Source: Acanthochlamys bracteata | Taxonomy: Eukaryota > Streptophyta > Magnoliopsida > Pandanales > Velloziaceae | NCBI GenBank assembly: GCA_019914995.1 | Contig: CM034126.1 | Span: 11,909,001 to 11,973,000, forward strand | DNA length: 64,000 nt | Direction: 5' to 3' | Part shown: positions 9,116 through 22,323 of the stretch, one piece after another | How the letters are laid out: each line of letters opens with the position of its first letter | Position numbering within the stretch: position 1 is the first letter of the stretch | Translations under genes and position numbers: made by a program | Notes under the pieces: model-generated | What the model was told of the DNA's origin: nothing | Seen by the model: the letters and a program-made list of their open reading frames with translations, nothing else | Databases searched by the model: none

Positions 9116-12100
9116 ATGAAAACCAACCATGAAATTGCTAGCACCATTCTTCTCTTCTTCTTCTTGTTCCCTCTTCTAACTCTCGCTACCACAGATCTGT
9201 CAGGTAATCAACAAACCCTAATTTACTCATTTAATAAAGTCAAGCTTTCATCTTGAATTTCTGTTTCGTTTATTGAAATTTGCAGTTGGATCGCATCCGT
9301 CGAAGCTACTGCTTGTGTCGACTACGTCTACAACCTCAACTGTCCCAGCAACGACTAGGGTTCATATCCATGGTCTTTCACGACTACGGAACTTGACTAA
9401 GTTCGCCCATGCCCTTAATATTAGGGTTTCTATTGTATCGCAGGAAGATGGACCTGGTTCTGTGTTGCGTCATCCACCCAATATTGAGATTTGTCTCCAC
9501 AGGTAAATACAATTGTCTAAGAACTGTAGCTTTTTTTGAAAGTCCAACTTCCCTATTTACTCCTTAGTGGTTGGAATCTTAATTGGATTCCACTGTTTTG
9601 AGTATTTGATTGCTGAATTGTTGTTTGTAAATTTGAAGGAATGCATCTCGACCAGTTGGAGCTTGCCCAGTTGGGCACTGGCATAAGCTCTCCAAAGGTT
9701 CATGGACACATAAAGCTTCCCCTTTTGGAGACGTTTTCCTTGACATTCGAACACCGCCCCAGCTCATGAGACCTGTTGAGGTCTCAACTGAGGAAGGTAG
9801 ACAATTTCATTGAAACTTGTATTCCTTTTTGAATGTTTAGGTGGATGGAGTAGTTAAGTCATGAGCTTTGTTTTGTGCACTGCAAGTTCTAAATTGGTCT
9901 CTTCAATATATCTTCTGATGTCTTGTGTTAAATACTTTTTGATGGAGTATGATGCTTCTTAAATTCTTAGTACGTGTAAAATCACAAAAGTAGTTTTATG
10001 GTTGTTTAAGTAGATAGCATATCTGAATGTTTTCTTGATTGATGTAGCAATGCTGGATAAGTACAGGGGTAATGACTTTTTGGTATGCCATGGTTCTTTC
10101 AGAGTTCCTAGTCCATCGTGCGGTCTTTTTAGTGGCGGGATCTGTATTGATGGCTCTGGCTCATTTTCTGAGCGAGTGGGTGATTTTCTATTATGGCAGT
10201 GCCGTGGCGGTTGGTATTATCCTTGTGATACTAGTTATTCTGTTCCAGGTAATGCTAGGAAGTCTGCTTTTTAGTTCTTAATCATGGTTTGGATCAACTG
10301 TTTGGGTTTGCTGGTTGTAAAGGGTATTGTCTAATAGATGTTTTTGCCGTTCTTTTCTTGAAATCAGTCAGTCTCATTCGAGTTACCATAAAGTCTTCAG
10401 GTGTTTCACTTCCAGGACAATAGGTCAGAAACGTTTAATCTTGAGTATACGTTCATGAACTTATATAGGGAAGACCACCTAGAAAAAGACTTCTTCCAGA
10501 TGCTGTTATGTGCACATGCAGATGTGTTTGAAGTACTTGGTCCTACTTAAACTGGTTGCTTTTTAAGTGCATAAGCTCATATGTTCATAAAAAGTCACTT
10601 CAACTTAAAAAGTTGAAAAACATTCGATATAGAATAAGAAATATTGCTGCACCAACCTTAATTGCATATTTCTTCTGTGCCAGTAGCAGCTGCCTATGAT
10701 GTTACTTTGTCGCAACTAACTCTGAGCTAAAAAATTTCATTCTGTATTTAGAGTTTACAAAGAAAGCAATCGTCTAATTATTATAGCATGTACTTGGATA
10801 TTGAGATAATCTCTTTCTAAAGTGGATGCTTGAAAATGGATAATAGTTTTGTGATGTTTCTATACAATCTACTTCATCCAGAAGATATGTGCTAATGTTT
10901 TCAAAGTCCGGATTATAACATAGATCTGAGGTGGTTTGATCATGATAGTTTTGAATTCTGCTTTTCTAATTCTCAAACTTGTTGCGGTCCGTTCCTGTGT
11001 CACCTTCTTCAGCACTTCCCTTCTTGAAGTATTCATTTATTTCATTGTTTCCGTCTTTTATTCCATTTCCTATTCTATATTGAGGTGGTGCATGTGAAAT
11101 TCTTCCTTTCTTTCTTCTTCTTTTTTTTTGGGTATATGGGACTTATGTCGACTACTGTTTCTTTCTTGGCAGGGAATGCGGTTATTGCCAACAGGTCGAA
11201 AGAGTTCCTTGGCAATATTTTTGTACTCATCGCTTGTAAGAATTTTCCTACTAATGCCTGCAGCTTATTCATTCTTTAAATATCTTTTCTAATATGCTAT
11301 GCTGTACCATAGGTTGGTGTGGCAACTTTCCTCCTCAGCTATGTCTCTGGATTATTACGTTCGATGCTCATTGAGATTGGAATAAGTGAAGATATGCACA
11401 ATCCTGTATGTAAGTTCAATTTCTTATAGCTTATGTAAGTTTGACTAGAAGTATGGGCAAACATGCTAATTGTTATATTTATAGATGTGTCTGCATAATT
11501 GGCAGAACCAAATGTAGATCTAGGCCTTTTCAGAATCTGGTTCTTGAATGATGCATTTAGAAATAGCTAATTCTCTGAAAGATCTTAAATGGTGAGGCAA
11601 TAATGGTAAATTGCAGTAAAGTCTGAAACAGTTTCACAATAGTAGCAGAAGACTATATTGCTTGGATTTTTCTGGCAGGTTCAACTACATGGTGTGCTGA
11701 CAATTGCTACATTACACATCTTCAAGTTGTTGAAATCGTCTTAACACATCTAATACTCCATGATTAATGAAGAATATCTGATCTTAGTAATTCAATTATC
11801 AACTAGAACTGATATTGGTAGGTTGACAACAAGTTGGTGTTGTTCATAGTAACTTGATAGTGTTGTATTTTGGTAGCATGGATAGTTAACTATTTAAATT
11901 CAGGTTGGATAATGCAACATTCTCATCAATGTTTCTTACACTTCTTATTTGGTGGATGTGGAATAAGCTCCTTATTGTTGGTTATACGGTTGTTTAGAGT
12001 CATGGGTCAGATATTCAATCTCCTTTAGCGTTGGACAGCTAGAGCTTGTGGAGCTACCCAAAATTGTGTGACCACCTATTGAATTTTGCTACACCCACAC

Positions 12101-13980
12101 CCAATTTTATGGGCTTGTAGCATCCATTCAAGAGAAACACCATCTGCTAAAATAAAAATCCTACATGTGGTTAAGAAATAATGTAGTACTATGCGTGTTA
12201 GGTCGGGCGACTAATTATGTAGTTGGGATCTAAATTGGTTAGAAGTTTCTGGCATTAACAAATGTCAAAGAAGAATCTATGGTGTTGTCATTCTTTTGAC
12301 TGAACTACTGGTGGATTCTAGTCAATCATAACGTTGTAGTGACTATGTATTAAAAGGTAATAATTGAAATCTGAAACTTTATGAAAAGTAAATAAGTTTA
12401 TTGTATACCCCTCTAAGGTTATCGTTATGCATCCTGCTTTGGTGACGGTGGTGCAACTTTGGTGTAGCTTTATGGAACAAATCTAGGTCTAATAGTTGGA
12501 CGAAGCACTTTGTAAGGAGGGAGTATTACTCTCATCAAAGAAGCTAAATAACGTCTGAAGGATATGAAAAATGAGGTGCCAGTCTATGCTATTGCATCAT
12601 AAACTTCATTTTTCTAAGATATCTTCTTACATAAGCTGCTTTTTGTAATGAGATTTATTTTGTCTAAGCAAATTTTCTCTCATGCTGGCAGTTGGGGATA
12701 TTGCTTTTGGTATGCATTGCTCTAGGCGGAGCATGGTTGGGTTATTGGGGTGTCCGCAAACTTGTTTTGACAGATGATGGACTAGTTGATGCTGGCATAG
12801 CGTATTTTGTAGAATGGGCAATCATGATTTTTTCTGCTGTTATGATTATTCAGGTATCTGATAAATTTTGTGGATTTTTCTGAAAATCAACATTATGATA
12901 CTGCAGGGTTGTCTGTTCCAAAGATATTGCTTTTGTTAGTATTTACTTTTGATTATGGACGTTAGAAATTTGTTCTGTACACAGTGTTCCTTGGATGCGC
13001 TTCTAGGATTGGAGGCTTTGCTAACTGTGTTGGCTGTTATAAAGACTCCAAGGAAGTTAAGATTTCTTCATGGTATACTCGGGTAATTATACTACTTCTG
13101 TTTGTTTTGAATATTTACTGCTGGGTTAAATTTACCACCGTTGTTGCATTATTGAGTATTTGCCTTGATGTACTATAAATATCAGGAATATGTGCTGAGC
13201 GCACTGTAGAATATTAGATGTGAGTTTTGTTGGCTGCACACTGAGTAACGAGCTGGTAGGTATGAGCCCAATAATGAAGGAACATTTTTTAAAAAGCACC
13301 TCAGATGCTATAAGGAACATAGGAAAGTAAAAGCTTTACTTTTTCAAGTGTTACTCCATGCGTAATTCCCGTACTTCATAAGTTGTATATTTTTTCAACA
13401 TCAAGGGAGTCAGCTCCATAATGTTCTTACAGCTATTGCTCTGTCTTTGCTTGCTTCGACTTTACTGGTTATTTCCCGTAGTACTCTTGTAGATGTATTT
13501 CAACCTCTACCTCATTTTTCACCACGTCTTTGTGCAGAAATATGCATCTCTACCTGGAGGATAACAATTTACATAATTTCAGAAAGAAGAATTTCAGATT
13601 GAAGTCTTGTGACTATCCTAATTTAGGTTTGCTCTCATGCGATTATCAACGAAAATTCATATCCCCATATTTAGAAACTGTGTAAAGGTGTGTTGATTGT
13701 AACAGCAGCTAGCGAACCAGACTCCGTCAAGACTCAACAAACTATTCCATACGAGGAAGGAACTTACTATTCCACTTTCCACAAAACACCTGAGAGAAGG
13801 AAGTTCACAAAGGAAGAGTGGGATTCATTGACTAAAGACCATACGAGAAAGGCATTGCGAGAGTTGGTCTCGTCTCCTGATTTTAGTCAGTGGGCTGCAT
13901 CAAATGCTGAGAGGATTATGGTTACTCCACCTGATTACTACGATTCAGAGAAGAAGCATCGACGTTTTTTTTGGTTTTAG
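9116..13980 (+). CDS. NEMP-family inner nuclear membrane protein (PNET2-like)
   Basis: Ten exons: 9116-9203, 9286-9502, 9639-9796, 10103-10248, 11173-11235, 11313-11405, 12692-12853, 12985-13082, 13538-13626, 13706-13980. Phases agree at every junction and give 462 residues. A signal peptide (ILLFFFLFPLLTLA) leads into a lumenal domain. Exons 4-8 encode about five membrane helices: FLVAGSVLMALAHFLSEW, FYYGSAVAVGIILVILVIL, then GMRLLPTGRKSS and further helices. This is the NEMP/TMEM194 pattern. The C-terminal exon has YYSTFHKTPERRKFTKEEW and ELVSSPDFSQWAASNAERI, the conserved nucleoplasmic tail of plant PNET2 proteins, which sit in the inner nuclear envelope and affect chromatin organisation. 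Exon 4 was started at 10103 because this restores a continuous EEEFLVHR; the ATG-bearing frame at 10035 is a shadow. Exons 8-9 are the least certain. Confidence 0.82.
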
Positions 13981-16837
13981 ATCCTTGCATGTAACATAAC
14001 TGCTAACAAAGATCATACTGATTTGTCTAACTGTTTCTGCGAGCCTACTTGTGCTTAGAATGTGGCTAAGTAGGTCTTTCGTTTTCCCTACGTAGTTATG
14101 ATCATTCTACACGGTCTAGCTACAGAAGATAGTATCATGTTCAGTCCAGTGGCTAGGTAACTGTAATGACTTGAATTAGAAGTTGTTTGCAGCAAATATT
14201 TGCATTAGCTATTTGCTTAAAGTTTTTTTCAGTAAGTACAGTAACTTTCGACAAGCTTGCTTTGGCAACTTGTGTATACAGGCCAGATCTAAGAACGTGA
14301 ACTGTACAAATGAAGCTTGTTCTTAAGGAACACATCGAGACTTGGCTGTGTGGCTGTGATGATCTTTTTTTCTTTTGAGTTTTTAATGAATAAACTTGGT
14401 ATATAAAATTAGCCACGCAAACTCCAAATCCAAAAAAAAAGAAAGTTTGATCACCAACACGAAGAGAGCACAACTATAATCTGAAGTCAGTTCTTTTCTT
14501 TTCCGTCAACGTGTCTTTCATTATCTTTTAAAAAGCTCAGTTTTATTTATATCCTTTACGGCCAAAATGTTCAGTACATCTTTTCTTCGAACTCACTTTC
14601 CGATCAATAACTAACATCAGCGTCACGTTATTATATTGAAAAGTGTTTTTCAAAATGTTCAGTAGCATTCTATTGATCCTTATATGTTCTAAGTGTTTTT
14701 CTAATATTGTAATTTAGATGATACTCTTAGATAAGATTGAAAACATCAGCAGATGGGGAAAAAAAACGAAAAGTTATGCCTTTTCTTTGATCCAGAATCA
14801 GATAGGCTTCATTTCAAACAGTTATACATCTTAACTTTGTCACAGCTGAAACAATTTCAGCAAAATAATTACGGATGCATTCTTTTAGACTGAAAATTAA
14901 ATTATTAAAAAATAAATTATCAGAAATAGTATTGATAAAAATGAATTGAATTTTTTTACTTTTCAAAAAAGAAAAAGTTATTTTTGTATTCTTTTGTGTA
15001 TTTAGAATAAGTTCAAAATAATCTTTTGATAGAAAAGAGTAAAATTATAAGAATAAAAAGAACACAACATGATTTATCAAATACTACTTCATTTGCTTTT
15101 GGTATGAGTTAAATTCTGGCATCAAGATGATGTTGATTAGAATTTGATGTTACACAACTGAAGAAGCTAGGCAACATCCATAGAAACATGCTATAGTTCC
15201 AGGCTGATTAAGTAATCGACCTACATGCATCAAACAGGGAATCAAGAGTGCTTTGAGTTGGGAGTACAGAGCTGGATAACTATAATAGAAGGCCATGAGT
15301 TTGAAATGTTTATAAACCTTGTAATGCAACGAGGAACTTACAACAGTCATGTTTATGAATATGGTAAAATGTGAAAAAGTTTAATAGAAAGTTTTAAACT
15401 TTAATATCATAATAAAAAATTAATTGCTTAGTTTAATAATTTAATCTTGTATGGCGTTCCAGGCCGGTCTTATACGGTTGGATTAAGACTAGACAAAGAT
15501 CATTATGTTTATTGAAAATCTGCGGTCAGCCTGCAGTCAACTCAAATATTTTTTTTGAACGTCTTTCTCTAATACAAACCGGTCCGAATCCAACCGGACC
15601 AGTATGATAAATTATTTAACTTTTCATTCTAAAAGATTTTTTAATTTATATTGTTAATAACTTTTTGTAATAGTTTATATAATTTATCAAAAAGTTTGGA
15701 CGATTAAAATTTTTTAATTATTTATTTTTATTTTTTGAAATAAAATAATAAAATTTTATTAACATTAGACAAAATATTTTTTATTTAAAAATATTTATTA
15801 AAATATTTTCGAAACCGTTTATAAAAAACTCCACTAAAAAACGAGTCTTTAAAATAGAATTCGAACTTTCTATAAATTTCTTTGACAATAGTTCTTCTTT
15901 TATATTATTATTTTATTTTAATTTGGTAGATCTGTATATATTTTATTTTTTATTTAAATAAAGAAATTAAATTCAATTTCAACTATAAACTTAAATTTTT
16001 TTATTTTAATCACTCTAAAATTACTCCTATTCTGCCACGAATCGAGAACCTAATATGCTATCTACTAGTATCAATAAGGGCGTTCTTATTTTGAAGATAA
16101 AATGGATAAAATAAATTTTTAATAGTTAATTTAAAAATATTTAATAAAAAGTAAAATTATATATTAATTTAATATTTATAGTAAGTTTTAAAATTAAATA
16201 TTTAAAAAAATTTATCAATAAAAAAATTTATTTTAATTTTTATATATTTTATATTAAAAATGAATTTAAAAAAATAAATTTTGAAATATTGGTAAATACG
16301 CCCTAAAAGCCAACTCCCTTTTAGTACAAAATGTAGTTAAAAAGGAAAATCAGTTACATTCCCTCCAGCGCTACAAATTTGACTGATTAAATTTTAATTT
16401 TATAATAAAATACATAAAGTTTTATTTGTTCAGAATAATAAGACTACTATCAAGTTTTGCCGCCTTCTTTTTCGCTTTTGGTTTTCTCTCCATGTTAAAG
16501 CCGCCAAGCAATCACCATCCATCGAATTCAACGCGGAAAGAAATCTAAATATCCCAAATTTATTAAATAATAGTTATCACAATTAATTAAGAATTAAGAA
16601 TCTAAATATCCCAATTTTTGTTAAACGCCGAATTAGTTAAGTTTTCAAGCTGAGAGTACGCTCAATGTTTCCCTTTACACCCCTCACCTTTGGTTATATT
16701 ATTTTAAACACCCGTTTCTCAACCCTTTACTTTCTTCTATTTATAGAAATCTCCAGCCTTGTTCGAGTTGTTTGCTTCTTCTGTTCTTCTTAGATTCTTT
16801 CTCTCGGTTTCACCGCCGTCGCCCGAGGTAATCAGCC
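13981..16837. other. AT-rich intergenic region with a probable MITE and the CYSTM promoter
   Basis: No coding segment supported. It includes the 3' untranslated region of the PNET2-like gene, very AT-rich sequence at 15600-16300, a possible small MITE (listed separately) and, before the next ATG, a TATA-like CTATTTATAGA at 16737-16747. Confidence 0.45.
16078..16306. mobile_element. Possible AT-rich MITE
   Basis: The left end reads AGGGCGTTCTTATTTTGAA and the right end, reversed, TAGGGCGTATTTACCAATAT followed by TTTCAAAAT. Interior is over 85 percent A/T by eye and non-coding. Inverted ends are imperfect and no target duplication is clear. Confidence 0.4.
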
Positions 16838-18004
16838 ATGAGCTACTACAACCAGCAGCCTCCTGTCGGTGTTCCACCGTCACAAGGTTCGTCGATCTTA
16901 ATCAATTTTAGGTTTTTTAGTGGAATTAGATTCTCTTGATTCAACATTTGTTGCTTGGTTTTTTGTTTTCTGATTGTTTTTTTTAATTTTTAGGTTATCC
17001 GCCGGAAGGATACCCAAAAGATGCTTACCCACCGCCGGGATACCCAGCACAAGGTTATCCTCAGGGAGGCTACCCACCACAAGGCTACCCGTCGCAGGGT
17101 TACCCACCTCAGGGTTATGCTCAGCCACCACCACAGCAGCAAGGCCCAAGCTTCATGGAGGGATGGTATGGGTTTTACTTCTTCTAGTATTTAGTATTTA
17201 TTGATCTTCTGATTTGAGTTTAGATGATGTAGTTGTGAAAACTATATGTTCTTGGAATGATTTTTGGATCCCTTCTAATTTCCTGTATCTTTTTAGACAA
17301 AAGAGTGCTTGGTTATTGTGGTCTGCTATTAGATGCATATGTTTGTTTGTGTAAATTGTTATCTGATATTTATTCCTCAAATTCATCGCATTGTTCTTGT
17401 TATCTTGTTATGGTGATTCTATCTATAATCAGTTATAGGTAATGATTTTGCCATTCCTCTCTGAAGCACTTGTTTATCTGTTATTAGATTTCAATGATTC
17501 TCTGGTGCCCTCTCAACTACTAACAGTGAAACAGCCTGATGTTGTTTAGGCTACCTAAATGAAACCTAATTGGTTGGAAAATAACCAATCACACTGCTAA
17601 TGAACTATCTTTTTCCAAGATAATGTTGAAGTGATTCTATGTATTCCTTCAATCAGTAGTTTGATTTGTGTGATGGGGGATTTTTAATTAATTATTTATT
17701 ATTTTGTAATGTTTTGATGAAAGCGAGATGCTACTAGAAAGTTGAGCGTTATTGTAGTCACCATATTTAGAAAAGAAGTTACACGTTGCCCCTCATCTGA
17801 GGTGTATCCTTACTGTTTAAAATAATATTATGGAATTTAAAAGGATCCACTGTGCTGTTTTTGCTTTCAAACTAGTGAAGGAAAGCGGCGATAATCCATT
17901 GGAAGTAATTGCGTACAGTTCATGTGACCGGTTGTGTCTTTTTCTTGTTGCGATGCAGTTTGGCCGCTCTCTGCTGTTGCTGCCTATTGGATGCCTGCTT
18001 CTGA
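16838..18004 (+). CDS. CYSTM-family small cysteine-rich transmembrane protein
   Basis: Exons 16838-16886, 16994-17165 and 17959-18004 join with phases 1 and 2 to give 88 residues. The N-terminus is MSYYNQQPPVGVPPSQ. The middle is a repeat of GYP-type units (GYPPEGYPKDAYPPPGYP and so on, about nine GYP/AYP units), predicted disordered. The last exon encodes LAALCCCCLLDACF and a stop, the diagnostic CYSTM tail that inserts in the membrane. Family members are plasma-membrane-associated and often induced by stress. The second intron (793 bp) is much longer than the first. The longer open frame through 17830-18021 is only a shadow of the last exon in another register. Confidence 0.93.
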
Positions 18005-21000
18005 TTGATGATGTCGGTTGAAAGCAGATTTTACTCAAGAGGGTGTGTTGGAATAAGTTCAGTGGGGGAGTTTGTCTGGCTATGTCTTGTGGCGGGATGT
18101 CTTTTCAATATTCAACATTTGGAGTAGATGGTATTTGCTGTAATACATAGTTTTTAGCTTCAAGTTGAAAACTGGGTGGTGACAAACATCCAGATACTGT
18201 GGCTATGTAATTTAGAAAAGGTTATGGTTTGCGGATATTCTGTTTATATTCCTAGGCTAACTTGTTTGCTTTGTTTTCTTGCAATTATGGCTCCTTATCT
18301 ATTCATAGCTTAGAGCTGGAAATGAATTGATTCATGAGCATGTAATCGAGCTACTTATGATCTATCTATTCATAGCTAAGAGCAGGTAACCCATTGATAC
18401 ATGAACATCTAGAACTTGGGCAAGGTTGCAGCTCTTTAGGATCAGAATAATCCTAGCTTATTAGGGAATTGGAGCGACGCCACTTATTAGCGGTATTTTC
18501 TGTGTAGCAAACTTCTATAGAATATGAAGTTGATTAGTCGAGAGAAGAAACAACTATTTATCTCCTCCATTCTAGCATTATACTCGCCTCCATACCTAGC
18601 CTAATATGTACTATACGTGGATATAATTGCAAGGATAAACAGAATATGTCAAGGTCCTAAACTTAGCCATGTCAAATCTATAAGCCTGTGCAAAATTGAA
18701 TATTGATGACTCAAAGATGTTTTAGATACAAACGATTCTATTTCCTTCAAACTTCTTTTGAAGCAGGGCGACAGATTTTGACTGAGTATCTCATACGACT
18801 TATTTGACTCTTACCTTCGAATAGCTTTGCAATATCTCAGAGATACATGCAGGCTATGCAGGCAGCTAGTGGAGCCTCTAGTAAACGTACTTACAGAAAT
18901 AGATAACCTTGGGTCTATCTCAATATCTCGCAGAAAGCTTGCCAATGTCCACCCCGTTGGCCTGGCCTTTGAGGAAAGTGGACATCTTTGCCTCAGGACA
19001 CATATTTCACAAATAGATAACCAGTATGAAAGCTGGACCTTGTTGATGCCAATCCCTCTAGTTTCTGGTTGAGTGGCTTGATATACACTTCAACCTTTGA
19101 GAGAGGCCGATATTTCTCTTTTCCTCGGGGATAGAGTTGATTCAGCATTCTGAATTTCATGCCTCACAAACCTACAGAAGTAAGGTTTGATTCAGTTAGC
19201 ATCAGTATTGCAAGGTCGTTCATCTCTTTTTTGTCCTATTGATAAAATTACTATCACATTCATTAGATAACTGGCTTGATATCAGCCAGCATTTATCTTA
19301 TATATTTCGTTTTACTCGATCAAATATGATATTAGAAAAAAGGAAATAATGGTCAACATTAAGCTTGGACATGCTTTAGCAAATGAGAAGCCCAAGCTAC
19401 TACTCAAATCGCATATCAAATTCTTCAACTTAACAAACCAATAGCATTCAAAAAGTATCTGCTCTTTAGTTTAACAATTAAGCTCAACTTCACTGACCTT
19501 AGACCTAGAACATTCTAGCTGCTCTAAGATTATTGTATGTCAATTGAACCTCCAAAGGCTTTACTATTACAAAGTATTTTCCATGCTTTGCATAATGCTG
19601 AGAGCATAACAACTTTCATGGAAATACTACAAGGATGTGTACCGCCGAGACTAATGACAAATATTATGTAGATGTCATGCATGTCTAATAGAGAGGCAAC
19701 TGGTGAAGTTTGACATTATCATTTTGAACTCTGAACATACCAATCTGATGCACTGAGTTGTAAGCAAGAAAAGCCTCTCAAATACAAGGAATGATGCCTT
19801 CTTTTCATTGTAATCTGCACATCATGAGAAAATTAAAGAAATTACATGCGTGAATAACCTCAAAAATGGGAAGTATCTAACCCCCCACCAAGTGTGCCAT
19901 CTACTAGGTGTATTTGAACACCACATTGAGAAAAGAAAAAAAGAGTAATCATATATAAGCACAAAAGATTTACTTTGCAAGGCTTATATACTAAGTATCA
20001 ACTTAATATCTTTGCACTCTGTTGCACTCCTCAGCATGGCAGACATTATACAATATCCCAGTAACCCATGTATGGCAAGTGAGTGACCATCTTGTACTTT
20101 GGGAGTTACAAACAGTAACCCAAGCATGGTTGATGTTATACAAGAAAAAGAGATAAGAACCCTACATTTCTTTCCAAAAAAAAATCCTACAGCACATGCA
20201 TTTAGCACTACAAACTCAGGAGAAGATATTACGGAGGTAGAATGAAAGGCGGCAGAGTGTAGTATGCATCATACAGTTAACCATATCATAACAGATAATG
20301 ATAAAAGCCCTCACCTCCCTCAGCTAAATCTTATCAATTTGGATATTGGTTCCAGGAACAAGGGCAAATTTGATTCCACACCATGAAGTAGTATATGTCC
20401 TACAAAGGCATATGAAAGATATATTATATAAGTTAATAGCAGAAAACAAGAACATCTTCAAATCCAACAAGATCAAAATAGTGGCAAGACACATATATGA
20501 ATCCAACTATTTTATTTTTATGTTCTATAGGAAGGAAGTCATTTCAACCATTAGATGAGAAAGACAGAGAACCACAATTCACAAGGTATAATGACTTCCA
20601 CATATTTTTTGATAAAAAGAAACATGTCTTTAAACTCCAAAGTTAAGTTTGCAGTTTAAGTTTTAGAACCTCTCATAAGATTAGCGGAACAATTAGTATT
20701 CAAATAATTGCCTTCATCAACCTAATCATTTTACCAAAGTCAGACAGTATTGCCACTTTACTTAAATTGTGTTATGGCACTAAACTTTTATATTTTACAC
20801 TCTTATTGTAAAAGCAAACTCCATTCAAAAGTCTAATTTTTTGTTCTACGGATGCACTAGAAAGTCTGAATTATATTCCACACCAACTTACATCCTGAAT
20901 TAAGTTCAATCCAGTATTCCAGTGAAATAGAGCTTCCCACCAAAAGCAGAAACAAAATAACACAGTACCTGGAGGATACTTTAGAAGGGTTGGAGACAAG

Positions 21001-21788
21001 CTCAACAGAGATCACAACAAAACAGTGCTTCCCGTATGCCCTCTAATATGCGGCCAAGCTTGCTGGAACTACTGACAAACTGCTCTTCTCTTCTAGAAAT
21101 TTCACAGCGACCAAACTTCCAAGGCATCGTGCAGACAAACCTCTATATCTTCTTACCGCATTACAACAACACTCACCATTAACAAGCTGCAAGCACCGAA
21201 TCGGAGAAGAAGCTAATAATTGATTCTGGACTGCTGTAAGTTTTCAGGAATTTGTATTCAAGTGAAGAGCTTGGACCCACGATCCAGCAGCCATTCGCCG
21301 AAATTGGTAATTGATTATGGAATTATTGTTATTAGACGCGGCGGAGGCGGAGACGGTTTAGGTAGGTAACATCTCTCAATTTCTCTCTTCCATTGTTTGA
21401 AGTCGAATCAAATCCGAAAAAGCAAAAGAAACAAAAGTTGTCAATGGGCTCCTATTTATTAATAAAAAAATACTATGGGCACACAATAAAAAAGAAAAAA
21501 TCCAAATTGAACAGCGCCATACTAGAGTGGGTGTTCTCCTTTTTCTTCCATTCTCAGGGGAGTAAGGTCGTGATCAACTAGTTTATATTCTTATAAATTG
21601 CACAATGCAGGAACAAGGAGGAACAACCTTTGAGATAAATGTTGCAAAATTAGAGAAATCTTTTTTTCTTCTCTAACTCGATTAAAATGGGTCATAGTTG
21701 AAGTTCAAACCCAGACCACTTTAATAAAGTACCCTTATTGGATTAGAAAATTTCAAGCAAGAACATCAGCCAATACGAAGGAGGCAAC
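18005..21788. other. Gene-free stretch, possible non-coding transcript on minus strand
   Basis: No protein-coding gene is supported. A duplicated segment lies at about 18296-18425. At 20962-21380 the minus strand looks like a transcribed first exon (GC-richer, ending in CCTCCAG before GTACTG) but it has only very short reading frames. Confidence 0.4.
18296..18425. repeat. Imperfect direct repeat, about 62 bp unit
   Basis: ATCTATTCATAGCTTAGAGC at about 18298 recurs as ATCTATTCATAGCTAAGAGC at about 18361. Similarity continues through ATTGAT-CATGA-CAT in both units. Confidence 0.55.
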
Positions 21789-21792
21789 ATAA
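21789..21792. repeat. Target-site duplication, left copy (ATAA)
   Basis: ATAA at 21789-21792 immediately before the 5' LTR matches ATAA at 24922-24925 immediately after the 3' LTR. Confidence 0.6.
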
Positions 21793-22309
21793 TGTCACGG
21801 TATGGTTATTTTGGCTATTCTCCTCATCAAAATTACCTTGGTAAAATGTTTTTTATCTAGATAAATTTATATTGTGCATAGACAAAGTTTAGAGTATGGT
21901 AGAATACTCTAGACAAAGGATAGTTAGCATAGGCTAGAGAATACTCTAGAATGGTGGAGACTCTTGTAAGGAATATTTTGTAAGAAAATTCTGGATCATG
22001 TATTCTCCACCGTCCGATCAAAACAATCTCCACCGTCCGTTGAGGAGGTGGAGAAACTATAAATAGGGAGGATGAGCTCTCATTTGGAGCAGGAAGAAAA
22101 TCAAATATTTCAAACAAGAGTTGTAACCAAGCTAAGTAATATAAAGCTTTCCTTCCAAAAGCTCTCTTCAAGTATTCTTTACTTTTCCTCTAGTCCATTC
22201 AAGCTTCCTTAGCTATCTTTGATAGCTCTTTTGGGTAAAGGCTGACTTAGCCACAAAGGATCGTGACTAAGTGCCGCACGAGCCAAGATAAAACTCTAGG
22301 CCCGTGACA
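21793..22309 (+). repeat. 5' LTR of the gypsy element
   Basis: TGTCACGG to CCGTGACA. It contains a TATA box (TATAAATA at 22059-22066) and, just upstream, two direct copies of TCTCCACCGTCCG that could be regulatory. Confidence 0.9.
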
Positions 22310-22311
22310 AG

Positions 22312-22323
22312 TGGTATCAGAGC
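22312..22323 (+). other. Primer-binding site, Met-tRNA type
   Basis: TGGTATCAGAGC two bases after the 5' LTR, the standard plant initiator-Met tRNA complement. Confidence 0.9.

Noticed and set aside
10035-10274. Frame beginning MIDVAMLDKYRGNDF
   Set aside because: It overlaps the true exon 4 in another register; the NEMP helices are in the other frame.
17830-18021. 63-residue frame across the CYSTM last exon
   Set aside because: Wrong register. The correct register gives CCCCLLDACF and fits phase with exon 2.
18827-19072. 81-residue frame starting MQYLRDTCRLCRQ
   Set aside because: No recognisable family, no splice context and AT-rich non-coding surroundings.
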